NCBI GenBank assembly: GCA_963969495.1
Contig: OZ018326.1
Location: 149,201,806 to 149,265,805 of the forward strand
Direction of reading: 5' to 3'
Length of the DNA stretch: 64,000 nucleotides
Origin: Ceratothoa steindachneri
Taxonomy: Eukaryota > Arthropoda > Malacostraca > Isopoda > Cymothoidae
The translations under genes were made by a program, and so were the position numbers. This document shows positions 10,276-21,100 of this stretch, in pieces. Position 1 is the first letter of the stretch; the number at the start of each line of letters is the position of its first letter. Under the pieces are notes generated by a model, which saw only the letters and a program-made list of their open reading frames with translations, made no database searches and was not told where the DNA came from.

Positions 10276-11034
10276 TTGCCAGGTATGGTTGAAGAAGGAA
10301 ACGGTCACCAGTGGCGGTATGGGTCACTAGTTGTCGGAAACAAATGACTGCCAGCAGCTTAGGAGCGCAACGAGGTCCTAACTTTAGAGTGATGGGTGTA
10401 ATTTCAGTGGTTTATTAATCTGACTCCAAAGATCAATAATTTTAAGGTGTTCTTTTGCTTAAATGGTCTTATTGAAGGCTTAAGGCAAAGATAGACTTAC
10501 GAAAATAAACACTTTATTTAAATAACGAAGGTCATATTATAAGCAGAGCGAATACAGAGCGTCTTTGACGGGAGACTAGTATGACTAAGTATTAGCAACG
10601 CCAATAGAGGATGGAGGCGGGACAAGATTCAGGGATTAACTGGGATCGTCAAAACTAAGTAACAATAGCAATGGTATTCTGACTAATAATGATTACGAGT
10701 AGTCTGATCTGATTTCTATCTCTCTATTATTTTCCGATTATGATTCTTCTTTATATATACTAGAAATACAAAGGGCGTGGCCAGAAAGAACTTGCGTCTA
10801 TATTAGGAGCCTCAACTCTCCATCCCTTGGGCTGAGCTAAGCTGCCTGTACACTGTATCTACATTTTGGATACAATCTTAATTGGTGTCATTTTATAGGT
10901 TTCTTGCTGTATCGCCTCATACGGTTAGTAGCTGTATTTATTCAGTCTCCGAAGTAAACCTCCATGTCTGATCATTTTATCTCGAGACACAACTTGGGCA
11001 ATCCTTTCAAACAGGTGTTCGAGCGTTTGTCCTT
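10274..11034. other. Unassigned spacer between PLE-2 and PLE-1
   Basis: No reading frame or domain recognised. Could include non-coding parts of either PLE, but nothing in the sequence proves that. Confidence 0.5.
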
Positions 11035-11039
11035 TGCTC

Positions 11040-12400
11040 CCTCTAAGTCTGATTATATTTCTAAAATGCAAAAAATTCTTTCGGACTCCTGTAAATTTTG
11101 TTAAACTGGATGAAGATCCATTTAAACACATCTTGCAAATTAAAGACAAAATTAACAACTTTTTTATTTCTCTAAAAAAGAAAAATATTCTCTGTGATTT
11201 TTACAACCAACTGTTTGCCTCAGGTACATCGCCAGGTATTATGCATGGTTTGCCAAAAACTCACAAGGTAGGATTACCTCTGCGTCCAATATTATCTGCC
11301 ATTAACACCCCTAGCTTTAACTTAGCCGAGTTTCTAGTCCCCATAATTGAACCTCTCACTCGCAACGAATTCACTTTGAAAGATTCATTCGAATCTGTCG
11401 GCTACATTTCTCAATTGGATTTGAACCCCAGTCGTTTATGACTTCAATCGATGTAGAGTCTCTATTTACTAATGTACCTGTCATGGAAACTTGCAAAATC
11501 ATAACCGATACCCTTTTTCAATCTAATGATAGCATTTTAGGTCTAACCAAGTCTCTTTTTTCTACCTTATTAAAATTGTTCGTAGAAAATACAGTGTTCT
11601 TTTTTAATGAGATTTTGTACATTCAACATGATGGAATGGCCATGGGCTCTCCATTGGGTCCCAGCTTCGCTAATGCTTTTTTATCCTACCACGAAAAGAA
11701 TTGGTTAAGGGACTGTCCGGTTGAATATAAACCGTTAGTGTTTAAAAGATTTATCGATGACCGCTTCCTTATTTTTAAACACAAAGACCATGCCCCATTA
11801 TTTTTAAATTTTTCAAATCAACAACACCCTAATATTAAATTTTCCATGGAGACAGAATTAAACAATAAAATCTCTTTTCTGGATGTCACTGTTTCAAAAG
11901 TTAGTTCTAAATTTAACACATCAGTTTATAGGAAACCCACTACCACCAAACTTGGCACCCACTTCTTTGGTCGTACTCCTACTAATTTCAAACATTCTGC
12001 CATCATAAACAGTATACACAGAGCTTACAAAATCAGCTCAAATTGGTTTCACTTTCATTCCGAAATTGAATATCTTAAGAGCTTTTTTCATTTTAATTTT
12101 TTCCCAGCCCATCTTTTTGACAAACTCACTTCCAATTTCTTATTTAAAATGTTCTCTCGCAAAACCCCTCTAATAACTGTCCCCAAACAAAAACTATTCT
12201 TAAAACTGCCTTATCTTCCACTTGACACAAAATTTAACAAAGCTTTACTCTTGACTCTTAATAAATACTTCCCCCAATGCATGTTTCTCCTAATTAATTC
12301 TAATCCTCTTACTGTCTATACTTTCCTTCGGCACAAAGAATCACTCCCATTATGCCTGCGTTCCTCCATCATTTATCAATTCACTTGTGCGACCTGCCAA
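11040..12400 (+). pseudogene. PLE-1 reverse transcriptase, 5' portion of split ORF
   Basis: Starts in one frame at SDYISKMQKILSDSCKF (11,045-11,100), shifts near 11,100 to the frame holding DEDPFKHILQIKDKINNF and IMHGLPKTHKVGLPLRPI (fingers; GLPKxHK is a PLE hallmark), then shifts again in a CCCC run near 11,425 to the long frame beginning at 11,438. That frame has TSIDVESLFTNVPV (motif A), DGMAMGSPLGPSFANAF (motif B), KRFIDDRFLIF (motif C, catalytic IDD intact), and the thumb and linker up to QFTCATCQ at the insertion point. Two single-base frameshifts and the truncation make it inactive, yet 321 codons after 11,438 are open. Confidence 0.9.
12388..12400 (+). repeat. Left copy of 13-bp target-site duplication of LINE copy B
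   Basis: TGCGACCTGCCAA, inside the GIY-YIG coding region of PLE-1. Repeated exactly at 17,683-17,695 after the LINE poly-A. Confidence 0.95.
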
Positions 12401-12847
12401 CCCCGTAAGGGGCGCGGCGATTTGCCATCCTGGCCGCCGTGCTGACGGGATCCAGCGCTCCGTCCGGCCCCAGCTTAGCCTCTCTTCCTTCCTTCAAAAC
12501 ACTTGTTTCCTCTCTTTTCACACAACCTCTCCCACAACTTTCTCTGGTCAGCCTCTAATTTCACAGGGTAGATGCTGACCTTCCTTTTAGCCAACCGTTC
12601 CGCATCGGGGCTGAGGGAGTGAAGGACAATGTTCCCTAACCCCTGAGCTCTAGGCGGGGGTGGCTGGTTTTTAACAACCTGTTTCATCCCCACCCATACC
12701 TTCCTCACATCCCTTTTCCTCTCCTTTTCACAATCTATATATTTTACGCCGTGTTCAAGGTGGAGCCGCCTTGCCGATGGACTGCCAGGTCACCAGGCGG
12801 GAGGGGTGGTCCCAAACGGCGGCGCCTGGCTTTGCCGGGCTTGTAAG

Positions 12848-12880
12848 CACCTCTCGCAGTGCGGGCTACTGCGAGAGGTG
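12848..12880 (+). other. Perfect hairpin in LINE copy B 5' UTR
   Basis: CACCTCTCGCAGT (12,848-12,860) pairs perfectly with ACTGCGAGAGGTG (12,868-12,880) across a 7-nt loop, about 38 bases before the likely ORF1 start at 12,918. Copy C has a shorter CACCTCA...TGAGGTG inverted repeat at 53,130-53,146, perhaps the same structure. Role unknown; possibly RNA packaging or translation. Confidence 0.6.
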
Positions 12881-12917
12881 TGCTCTATTGCATCCCGTGT
12901 TAAAAAAAAGGGTCACC

Positions 12918-14928
12918 ATGCCCAATGATGAAGACCAAAAAAAAAAAAAACTCAACCCCCAACTTTCCCTGAAACATCAACGGAGCCGCCCTCGGGCAGC
13001 TCCAGCAAAAAAATGGAGGTCCCCCTCCTGTGCTTGCACAGGGGACCCTCAATATTTCTCTAACCGGAGAGGAGGCTTACTCCTCTCCTTCGCCTACGGG
13101 TGCAGGAGACTCCCCCTCACCCCCTTCTCTGGAGGTGCTTTCGGGCACCTCCCTTTTCCCAGCGGCAGTCCCCTCTTTTCTTTCCAAGGGGACTGCCAAG
13201 AAAGCCAGCAGGCAGCCCTTAGCCAGCCGCTCCCCATCGAAGCGGCTCGGTAGGGCAAACCCCCTTAGGGGGGGAGAGGGAAGCCAGGCCCCTTCGGTCG
13301 CTTCCCTCAAAAGACCTGCTGGCAAAAATTGTAAACCTTGCCGGGGTCAAGGCTTGTGCCTCTCCACAAAAGACTGGCGACACTGCCAAGGTGACCTGCG
13401 ATGTCCTGGGAGGGGATAGCCAACTGGAGGCCCCTCCTGTGATAGACATGGTCCTTGAGGAGACCCAGCCTCAGACGGTAGGGCCTTCCATGGGGGGGAA
13501 TTTGGGCTCGAAACCAAGCACCGAACCCGAATCCGCCCCTATACAAGGTCCTCCTCAAATGGCTGAGGGCTCCGAGGCAGTTAAAGGAGGGGAGGGATCT
13601 CCTCCGACAGGTGCCCCTACGACAACCAGGACCTTCTTTATTTCGGAGAGGGACCTGGCTGAGGCTGGTCCATCTGGCGTGGGGGCCCCTGCCGGCGAAT
13701 GTGAGAAGCGGGTTCATTCTCCCCCTCCTCTCCAAAAAAGAAAAAGAATAAAAAGACGAAAAAGACACGGGGCTCCTCTCCATTAGCGGGGGCTGTGGGG
13801 ACGGATGGGTCTGCTACCACTTTGGTAGGCGACCAAGCCAAGATCGGCACATCCGGCCCCTCTACCCCCTCGTGTGCGGAACCCCTGACCAAGACTAAGA
13901 CCAAGAGTGCACAGGGTTGAGCCTCGATGACATCGGGGCCCCTCATTCAGAGGTTACTTGGCGTTTTCGAGCCCGCTGGCTTCAAACGCTTCCTCGTTAT
14001 TCGCTCCACTGATGGCACCATGTTGTCCAAGGGCAACATGATCCATCAGAGGAGAGGATTAGCTAGTGCAATTGGTAGAGAACCAAAGGTGACCCGTTTC
14101 TCGGACGGCAGCCTTCTGGCGAATGCGGCGAATCCCGCCGAGGCGGCCAAGATAAGTGCTCTTCGGACACTTCATGGCACCCCGGTGAGTGTGACGCCGC
14201 ACTCTACCATGAACTTTGTGAAAGGAGTAGTTTATGCGAGGGAACTCGTTGACTACTCCATTGAGGACATCACCCTAGAGCTGGCCGACCATGGGGCGGT
14301 TAAGGTCGAAGGTGTGATGAGAAAACAGGGAGGGACTTCGAGACCCACCCTTACACCCTTCGTCACGTTCGACTTTGACAAGCTCCCTGAGTCGGTGCGT
14401 GCCGGTTGGTACCGCTACCGCGTGAAGGCGTTCGTGCCACTGCCGTGGCGGTGCTATTACTGTCACCGCTTCGGCCATACAAATCGCTCATGTAGACGTG
14501 CAAAGTCGGGGTCACCCGAAGTATGTGTAAATTGCTCCAAGGTCGCACACGATAAGTCCAAATCGTGTGTGGCCAAGTGTGTCAATTGCGGAGAGCCGCA
14601 CCCTGCTTCTTCGAAGCAATGTGGTGCATATCTCCTGGAGAAAGAAATTCTGGCCGTTCAGGCCCAGGATAGACTCTCATTCCGTGAGGCTAAGGACTTG
14701 GTCCTGGCACGCCCAGCTCTGCCTGGGACGTCATATGCCTCAGTAGTTAGAAAGGCACCCTCTTCTCCTGACCCATCCAGGCAAACGAGCACGGTTGTTT
14801 CCGCGCCCATTCGGAGCCCTTCTGCGGGCTCTACCCAACCCGGGCGCTCCCCTGGTAAAGCTGGCGGCAAAAAGGGTTCATACCCTGCCCCGGCTAAAAC
14901 CGGGCTCCCCCCTCTTCCCCCAGCGTGA
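12918..14928 (+). pseudogene. Gag-like ORF1 with three CCHC zinc knuckles, LINE copy B
   Basis: The likely start is ATG at 12,918 (MPNDEDQ). Frameshifts follow at an A-run (12,939-12,950) and near 13,400 and 13,740. The N-terminal part is Ser/Pro-rich (frame of 13,030-13,419), then acidic with FFISERDLAE, then a Lys/Arg-rich patch. The intact 333-codon frame 13,927-14,928 holds an RNA-binding region and three knuckles: CYYCHRFGHTNRSC, CVNCSKVAHDKSKSC and CVNCGEPHPASSKQC, then EKEILAVQAQDRLSFREAK, which all copies share, and a Pro-rich tail. ORF1 proteins of I-group LINEs bind the element RNA in the ribonucleoprotein particle. Confidence 0.88.
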
Positions 14929-17450
14929 CCGTTTCCCGTAAAGCGAAACGGCCACGCGCCTCCACCGAGTCGTTAGACTCACAGGAGGCAACACCCCTGA
15001 AGATGGTCGCTAGGCCGAGCGAGTTCCGAGTTGCGTTCCGCTCTCGCTTCGTGCGCGGACACCGCCCATGGTCCAGACGATGTCCCGTACGCCATGCTTT
15101 GACACCTAGGTAAGCGAGGCATGGCCTTTCTGTTAGATTTGTTCAACCGGATCTGGGTGGAAGGTCTTCTCCCAGACTCCTGGCGAATTGCTACTGTGCT
15201 TGCCTTTCGCAAACCGGGGAGATATCACTCTACTCCGACCGGTTTCCGCCCAATCTCTCTAACCTCTTGCGTGTGCAACTTGATGGAGAAATTGGTAAAT
15301 GTTAGATTAGCCTATTTCCTGGACAGCGGGCCTATCTGTCTTCCGCACAGTGCGGCTTCCGCAAGTTCCACTCCACGTCGGATGCTCTGCTCCGACTGGA
15401 AAATGCCGTCTGCGAGGCTTTCCTTCGCAGACAGCACTACGCCACGGTGTTTTTCGATCTGGAGAAGGCTTATGATACCGCATGGCGATACGGTATCATG
15501 GAGACTCTCCACACGATGGGGGCAAGGGGACGCCTCCCAATTTTTCTATCTGAATTTTTGCGAGATCGTCGATTCCGCGTACTCGTGGGGGGTGCCCTCT
15601 CCGTTTCAAAGGAGCAGGGATAGGGGGGCCCGCAGGGAAGTGTCCTCAGTGTCACACTCTTTGCCCTGAGCATCAACGGCATCACCTCGGTGCTGCCGGA
15701 AGATGTTCTCGCTACGCTCTACGTGGACGACCTTTCGATCTCTTTTGCCGCGGCCCAGATGCCAACTCTGGAGCGTCGACTCCAACAGGCATTGAACCGC
15801 GTCTCTCGCTATGCCGAAGCGCACAGGTTTCGGTTTTCTTTGGCTAATACTAAGGTGGTGCACTTCTGCCGCCATCCACGGCTTCACCCCGACCCAGATT
15901 TGTTTCTTAAAGGGGTGCGCCTAGATGTGGTTGAGTCGCACCGTTTCCTTGGTCTTGTATTCGACCGACGCCTCACCTGGGAGGCTCATATTTGCAGCCT
16001 TAGGGTCTCTTGTACCCGCGCCATGGACATTCTCCGTTCCGTGACGTTCAGCGCATGGGGCGCTGATAGGGCTACTGCCTTACTTTTTTATCGATCCTTT
16101 GTTCGTTCGAAGCTCGACTACGGATGCGAGTTTTATGCATCGGCAGCCGAGCGTTTATTGCGGAAGGTGGATTCGATCCACCACACCGGCCTTCGCCTTG
16201 CGACCAGTGCCTTCCGCACTCCCCCCATTGAGAGCCTGTTGGTCTATGCTGGGGAGATGCCACTCGCTCTGCGCCGCGTGCAGTGTATCACTCGACTGTA
16301 CGCGCGAGCCCGGCGCCTCCCTCAGTCGCCAACAGCTCTCACTGCATCCGCAGCTGATCTCGATGGTGCCTATGCCGTCGAGAGACGCCAGTCATACCCT
16401 AAGCCTTTTGGGTTTAGGGCCAGGAAACCCCTTCGAGAGGTAGATAGCGCTCTCGGGCCGGCGGCGTCCCTGGTGTTGCCCAGGACGCCACCCTGGAGGG
16501 TACCACATTTGGCTATTTGTCGCCACGCCTCTGCTCCCAAAGCTTGTACTGCGCCGGGAGTATTGCGTTCGACCTTTTTGGAGCACACATCCTGTCACGC
16601 TGGAACCGTGCCAGTGTATACGGATGGCTCCAAGTCCCAAGAGGGGGTCGGCTTCCACGCCGTATCCCCTCTGTTTAAAGTCAGCGGGGCTCTACCAGGC
16701 ACTGCGTCTGTCTTCACGGCAGAGCTGGTGGCAATACACCACTCGGTACGGGAGATTACGCGACGTGCCCGGTTCGGAGACCGGATTGTGATCTATAGCG
16801 ACTCACAAAGCGCCCTGAGTGCTCTCGGAGCATTGGAATCTCCGCATCCCCTGGTTCGCGATATCCGTGACGCCACGGTTTTGGCGAGCCGGGCAGATGT
16901 CGAGATTATCTTCTGCTGGGTTCCTGGACATGTAGGAATTGCGGGGAATGAGCGCGCCGATGAGGGTGCCAAAGAGTCCACGAGGACTCTGCGACTGGAC
17001 CAGCGTTTTGCTCTTCCTCACACTGAATACATGGCAGGAAACGGGCAGCTCTTCAGACTGCTTGGCAAAGAAGATGGGAGATGGTCGAAGGGAACTTAAA
17101 GTTGCGTGCCATTGCGCCGTGACTGTTCCCATGGACCTATCCCCCAATGCCGCGGCGGCTTCAGGTTGCTTTCTGTCGTCTTCGAATCGGACACACTCGT
17201 GTGACGCATCGCTACTTGATGGAGTGCTCGCACATGCGCCCTATTGCAACGACTGCGTCGTCCCCCAGACTGTTCGGCATATTCTTGTCGAATGTCCCAG
17301 TCTGGGTGATCTTCGCGCACGATACCTGTCTCGGTACCGGGATGGGCGGGGTCGCTACCGCCTTTCCCTTGTACTCGGGTCGAGTGCGTGCACCATGACT
17401 GGTGGACTTATTGACTTTTGGGGGGAGGCCGGGCTTCTCCCCTTTATTTA
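14929..17450 (+). pseudogene. ORF2 remnant: partial RT, RNase H and Cys/His C-terminus, LINE copy B
   Basis: ASTESLDSQEATPLKMVARP (14,970-15,020) is shared with copy A, where about 1.4 kb of endonuclease and RT follow. Here that part is absent and RT resumes near 15,030. Motifs: RKPGRYHSTPTGFRPISLTS; after a frameshift near 15,325, QCGFRKFHSTSDALL and FFDLEKAYDTAW (motif A); after another near 15,615, GSVLSVTLFALSING and TLYVDDLSISF (motif C, intact) in the 469-codon frame 15,690-17,099. RNase H: VYTDGSKSQEG, TAELVAIHHSV, YSDSQSAL and GNERADEGAK, all catalytic acids present. After a stop at 17,097 and a shift, the C-terminal PYCNDC...TVRHILVECPSL motif follows to 17,450. Confidence 0.9.
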
Positions 17451-17682
17451 AGGTTCCTTTTTTGTTATTGTTTTGTTTGTAGGTTGCACTCTCCTGCACC
17501 GGGGTGAGGGGGACCTCCCCCCGCTGCAGGAGATTGCTTCGATTGTTAAGTTTTTCCAATTTATATCATTGTTAAGTTTTCATATTTTTACTTTAAAGTA
17601 GCCTAGTTCTAGGCTGTCGTGTTTTTCGGTGACTTATGCCCAAGTGGGTAGTTGCCAGATGGGCTCCATAAAAAAAAAAAAA

Positions 17683-17695
17683 TGCGACCTGCCAA
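17683..17695 (+). repeat. Right copy of 13-bp target-site duplication of LINE copy B
   Basis: Exact repeat of 12,388-12,400, directly after the A-run that ends the LINE. Confidence 0.95.
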
Positions 17696-17974
17696 AGTCG
17701 CTATGTAGGCCAAACAAGTCTACAATTAAGATGTAGGATCGCTAAGCATATCAGAGTATCATACAGAACCAACATTCACATCTTCAAACCCGAACACTCC
17801 TCTATACGAGAACATTCACTACAACTTAACCACCCGCTTGACCTTGATTCCTTTAGTATACTCTCTTCTTCCTCCTCTTCTCTAAGTTTAAAAATTCTTG
17901 AATCTCTTTACATCAAACAAATTAACCCGGAACTCAATGATTATTCATCATCCCTTAAATTATTCACTATATAG
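17696..17974 (+). pseudogene. PLE-1 GIY-YIG endonuclease, 3' portion of split ORF
   Basis: The frame continues from the codon split by the LINE: SRYVGQTSLQLRCRIAKHI supplies the YIG-type motif (YVG) and the conserved Arg region, and the GIY-type part (IYQFTC) lies at 12,370-12,386. It runs without a stop through a Ser-rich stretch to NPELNDYSSS and a TAG at 17,972-17,974. Together with 11,438-12,400 it makes an open frame of 413 codons plus stop, so this half of the PLE was still uninterrupted when the LINE arrived. Confidence 0.9.
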
Positions 17975-18700
17975 ACAAATGTACAACCAACCACATCCCC
18001 CTTAATAGCTTCCTTTTTGCCTAATTTTTTCCGTACTATCAGTTGTTACTCCCAGCTTAACCGTTATAAGGTTAGTACTCGTGCAGAGAAATTTTTATTT
18101 CTATTTTAGTTTGTCTTATTAATATCTAAACGATCTAGTTTATTATTGACTTTTCCTAAATTTAATGTTTTAGTCGTCCTTTTGACCCCTCCATTATTGA
18201 TTATTTACTATTTAAACTTTCGTGCCTTAGTCTACTCATATTATTTGATGTTCAATCACTTAAAATTTAACTTAATTGAACTACTTGCTTCGCTCCATTT
18301 ATTAATATCCACTTCGATTACATACCCCCTGATCTAACTTATTTTCGATTGTTCGCCCTGCCCATATAATTCTCTCTTGCTGTGTTTTATAGTGAATTTT
18401 TCGTATTCCGCTTGATTCATGTTTACTATTCATATTTGTTGCTCATGGGATTATTTAATCTTTTTAATCGATTTCTTCATGCCTTGCTTTCGACTTCATT
18501 GCTATAGTTTATAATTTTTTGTATTTTGATATTCATTTAAGTCATGTTTATTATGCATATTTAAAAACTCGTGGGATTATTATTTAATTTAGTTAATTTT
18601 TTTTAAGATATTACATCAATTTCTTATTAATAGATTTTCACTAATTTGATTTCTGTGTTTAGTTATTCTTATAAAAATAATTTTTGGTATTTAGAATTTG

Positions 18701-18732
18701 CTGATAATGGTCATCGTCAATGAACGAAACGT
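18701..18732 (+). other. Possible degenerate hammerhead-ribozyme motif, PLE-1 3' region
   Basis: CTGATAA (18,701-18,707; consensus CUGANGA) precedes a stem GGTCAT (18,709-18,714) / ATGAAC (18,720-18,725) with one mismatch and a 5-nt loop, then GAAAC (18,726-18,730) and GTC. The layout matches the motif at the PLE-2 3' end. The G-to-A change in the core would be expected to abolish self-cleavage. Confidence 0.45.
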
Positions 18733-18814
18733 CCGGAAAATTAAATGTTCAAAACCATCGCATATGTCTTCATATTCCTGCTACGAATAAGGTTCCCAAG
18801 GAACGACTCCATCA

Positions 18815-18818
<4 letters not shown>

Positions 18819-18896
<78 letters not shown>
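18819..18896. repeat. (TA)n microsatellite
   Basis: About 77 bp of uninterrupted TA repeat just beyond the PLE-1 3' end. Confidence 0.95.
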
Positions 18897-18902
<6 letters not shown>

Positions 18903-19257
18903 CAATACATTTTATTAGGGTATACTTGGATGAAATAGGACCAATTCGGGTCCACTTTGTGGAAGTGTTTTTCAGGCTTATTAAATCCAGCACAAAGCCT
19001 AGTTATGGTGTAGTTCGACCACTACAAGTACTTTCCCTCCAGAGCAAGAAGTTATAATAAAATTCATTTTACATAGGTAGATATACATGTGACATTACTT
19101 CTTGTAATCTTAATAGCGGTAGTCTTTACAATAAGCATTAGGAGCGTCGACATTTACATATGCCCTTTCCTCTATTTACGTGGGCTCATTTATGCCGAGT
19201 CCTGCCATATCGTACGACATTAATATAATGATGCCTAATACATTTTTATAAATATTT

Positions 19258-19291
<34 letters not shown>

Positions 19292-21005
19292 TACGGTTAT
19301 AGAGGCAACGAGGCGTGTATATTTATCCCTCGACCTCTCTCATTCCAAAAATCCTCATTAATATTGCCATACAGAGTTAAAAATATATGAATAACCAGTT
19401 TCTAGTCAATGTGACTCGCCTTCCTTACTGTATGAACACGTTCTTCTCGTCGTTCGTCTTTCCGGTGTCTGTAGACGTGTCCGTATAAATTTCCGAGGTT
19501 TTGTCTTCTCGGTAGTTCTGCATTCTCAGAGGGAAAGTGCATCTGGCCTTCTTCCTTTCTTCAGCCTGCTGTCGAAGTCGTTGCTGATTGCTTGGCGCAT
19601 CATCATCTCAAGGGAGAGGTAAGCTAGCCGGTTTGAACCTGTATATCGAGAGTGTGTCTCGTCTTTAATCACGGTATTCCAAAGTCCAAACTTTATTGCT
19701 GTGTTTGATAAGCTGGAAAGGGCCAGCATAGGGCACTTCAATTGGTTCTACTACGCGGTCTATTCAGACCCACAAATGAGTCGCTTCGCAGAGTTCACGG
19801 AGCAGGAAAATACAGTACTCCAAATCTTTCATACAGACCCTTATAAATAGCCCTTCAAATATTTTAGGTACTCCAAAACAAACATCACCATAAAAGCAGC
19901 CTTAATGTCATCGACCGAGAATCAATAATAACAAGTAACAACCACATACATTCATTGCTTTACGTGTAATAGCCAATGACATACATATTTTTTTGAAGTG
20001 TCGGTAACCAACAAATTGTTCATGTGTCATAAACACGGCCAGCCAAGAGTAAATATTTTCATTTTTAAGGATATAAACTTCCCTGCGTATAAAGCTTATT
20101 TAGGGAAAAAAATATTCTCGTGAGAATACCAGCATAAACCATAATCGTTCTGGTACTCTCATACAAGCAGAAATTAGCCTACGTAATACCCACTGACCGA
20201 ATGGCGGATACGTAAGATACTTAAATACCTATCTTGAAGAATCTCTTTAAATATAAACGAGTAAGAGTACTGAAAAACCTAAGGAAGACAAGATTGACTC
20301 CATAGTGAAAAGGCGTCTCTCTGTTTGTTCCGCATTTTCCGGCTATTATTAGTGGTTATATTTATATTTTATAGTGTAGAGAAGTGTTTTACGTTTTTAT
20401 TATTCAGTGTGGTTTCTATCCTGAGTTACCATTTTGTTTACTGTTGTTTGTTTAGTGCTTTAGTTACAAAAGTATTCAAAAGGGTTTTAAATCATATACC
20501 CTGAGGAAGTTCACTATACAAAGCGATTCTTGTACCTGGTCCCCGCTTATTAATTATTGAATATTAGACTTTATTTTTCTAGTATAGTGCGGTTGCCTAT
20601 GGTTTTAGTTAGTCACTGTTCTTTTTATTGCATTTTTAATTCAAATACTTGCCTTTATAACTGTGCAACCTTTATAAAAGTGATTAAATACGTGTTTAAC
20701 TAAGAAGTTCTCTTTAACGAAGCCGGACGTATTACCCTACTTCCGTCAGCACGAATTCCCAGCCCATTTAACTCAAGTTTCAAGTTTTGCATTCCATCTC
20801 CTTTTCTTTAAGCATTATTGTTCTCTTTTTCTCTGATCCTCTTAAATTATCTTTTCCCATCGTCCTCCTTTTTTTCCTATTTTTACACTGTGAAAAAGTA
20901 AGGTGCATTAAAAAAAATATATATATATAATTGTAGACAATAATTTAAAAGAGTTCACCCTATATTTCCCTCCCACACCTCATAAGTGAGTCGCGTTAAT
21001 CCTCT

Positions 21006-21007
<2 letters not shown>
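18897..21007. other. Spacer without recognised gene; possible CR1 5' UTR at its right end
   Basis: Contains a (TA)n tract at 19,259-19,290. A minus-strand frame of 71 codons at 19,526-19,741 contains KDETHSRYTGSNRLAYLSLE, which vaguely recalls the C-terminal end of hAT-type transposases, but one short weak match is not enough to name it. From about 20,280 the sequence may be 5' UTR of the following CR1-type LINE; this is a guess from position. Confidence 0.4.

Positions 21008-21060
<53 letters not shown>
21008..21060. repeat. (CT)n microsatellite
   Basis: About 50 bp of CT repeat, 40 bp before the ORF1 start of the CR1-type LINE. Confidence 0.95.
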
Positions 21061-21100
21061 CTTTTCACTCGTACTTACATACTTCTTAGATCCTTCAGCT

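Larger units (their letters stand above)
12401..17682 (+). mobile_element. I-type LINE, copy B, with poly-A tail, inserted in PLE-1
   Basis: The borders are exact: it starts after the left 13-bp duplication at 12,401 and ends with an A-run (17,670-17,682) before the right one. In order it carries a GC-rich 5' UTR with a perfect hairpin, a gag-like ORF1 with three zinc knuckles, the C-terminal two thirds of RT, RNase H, a Cys/His C-terminal motif and a 3' UTR. The endonuclease domain and first part of RT are missing, with the break near 15,030. Copies A and C in this window are older relatives. RNase H and the domain order place it in the I/R1 group; the precise clade is not resolved. Confidence 0.92.
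11035..18780 (+). mobile_element. Penelope-like element PLE-1, interrupted by LINE copy B
   Basis: RT sequence (11,040-12,400) and a GIY-YIG tail (17,696-17,974) belong to one PLE separated by a 5.3-kb LINE. Removing the LINE and one copy of the 13-bp duplication joins the two parts in the same frame. The element is 5'-truncated near 11,035. The AT-rich 3' region after the stop runs to about 18,780 and includes a hairpin-plus-GAAAC motif at 18,701-18,730 like that of PLE-2. A (TA)n array follows at 18,819. Confidence 0.88.

Noticed and set aside
13077..13946. Minus-strand open frames of 76-158 codons across LINE copy B
   Set aside because: Antisense shadows of the GC-rich LINE ORF1; no motif, and the plus strand explains the sequence.
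15606..17559. Minus-strand open frames of 62-115 codons opposite LINE ORF2
   Set aside because: Antisense shadows of the RT/RNase H coding region.
19526..19741. hAT transposase C-terminus on the minus strand
   Set aside because: Only one short motif-like stretch (DETHSRYTGSNRLAYLSLE) with nothing else of a hAT element around it; left unassigned.
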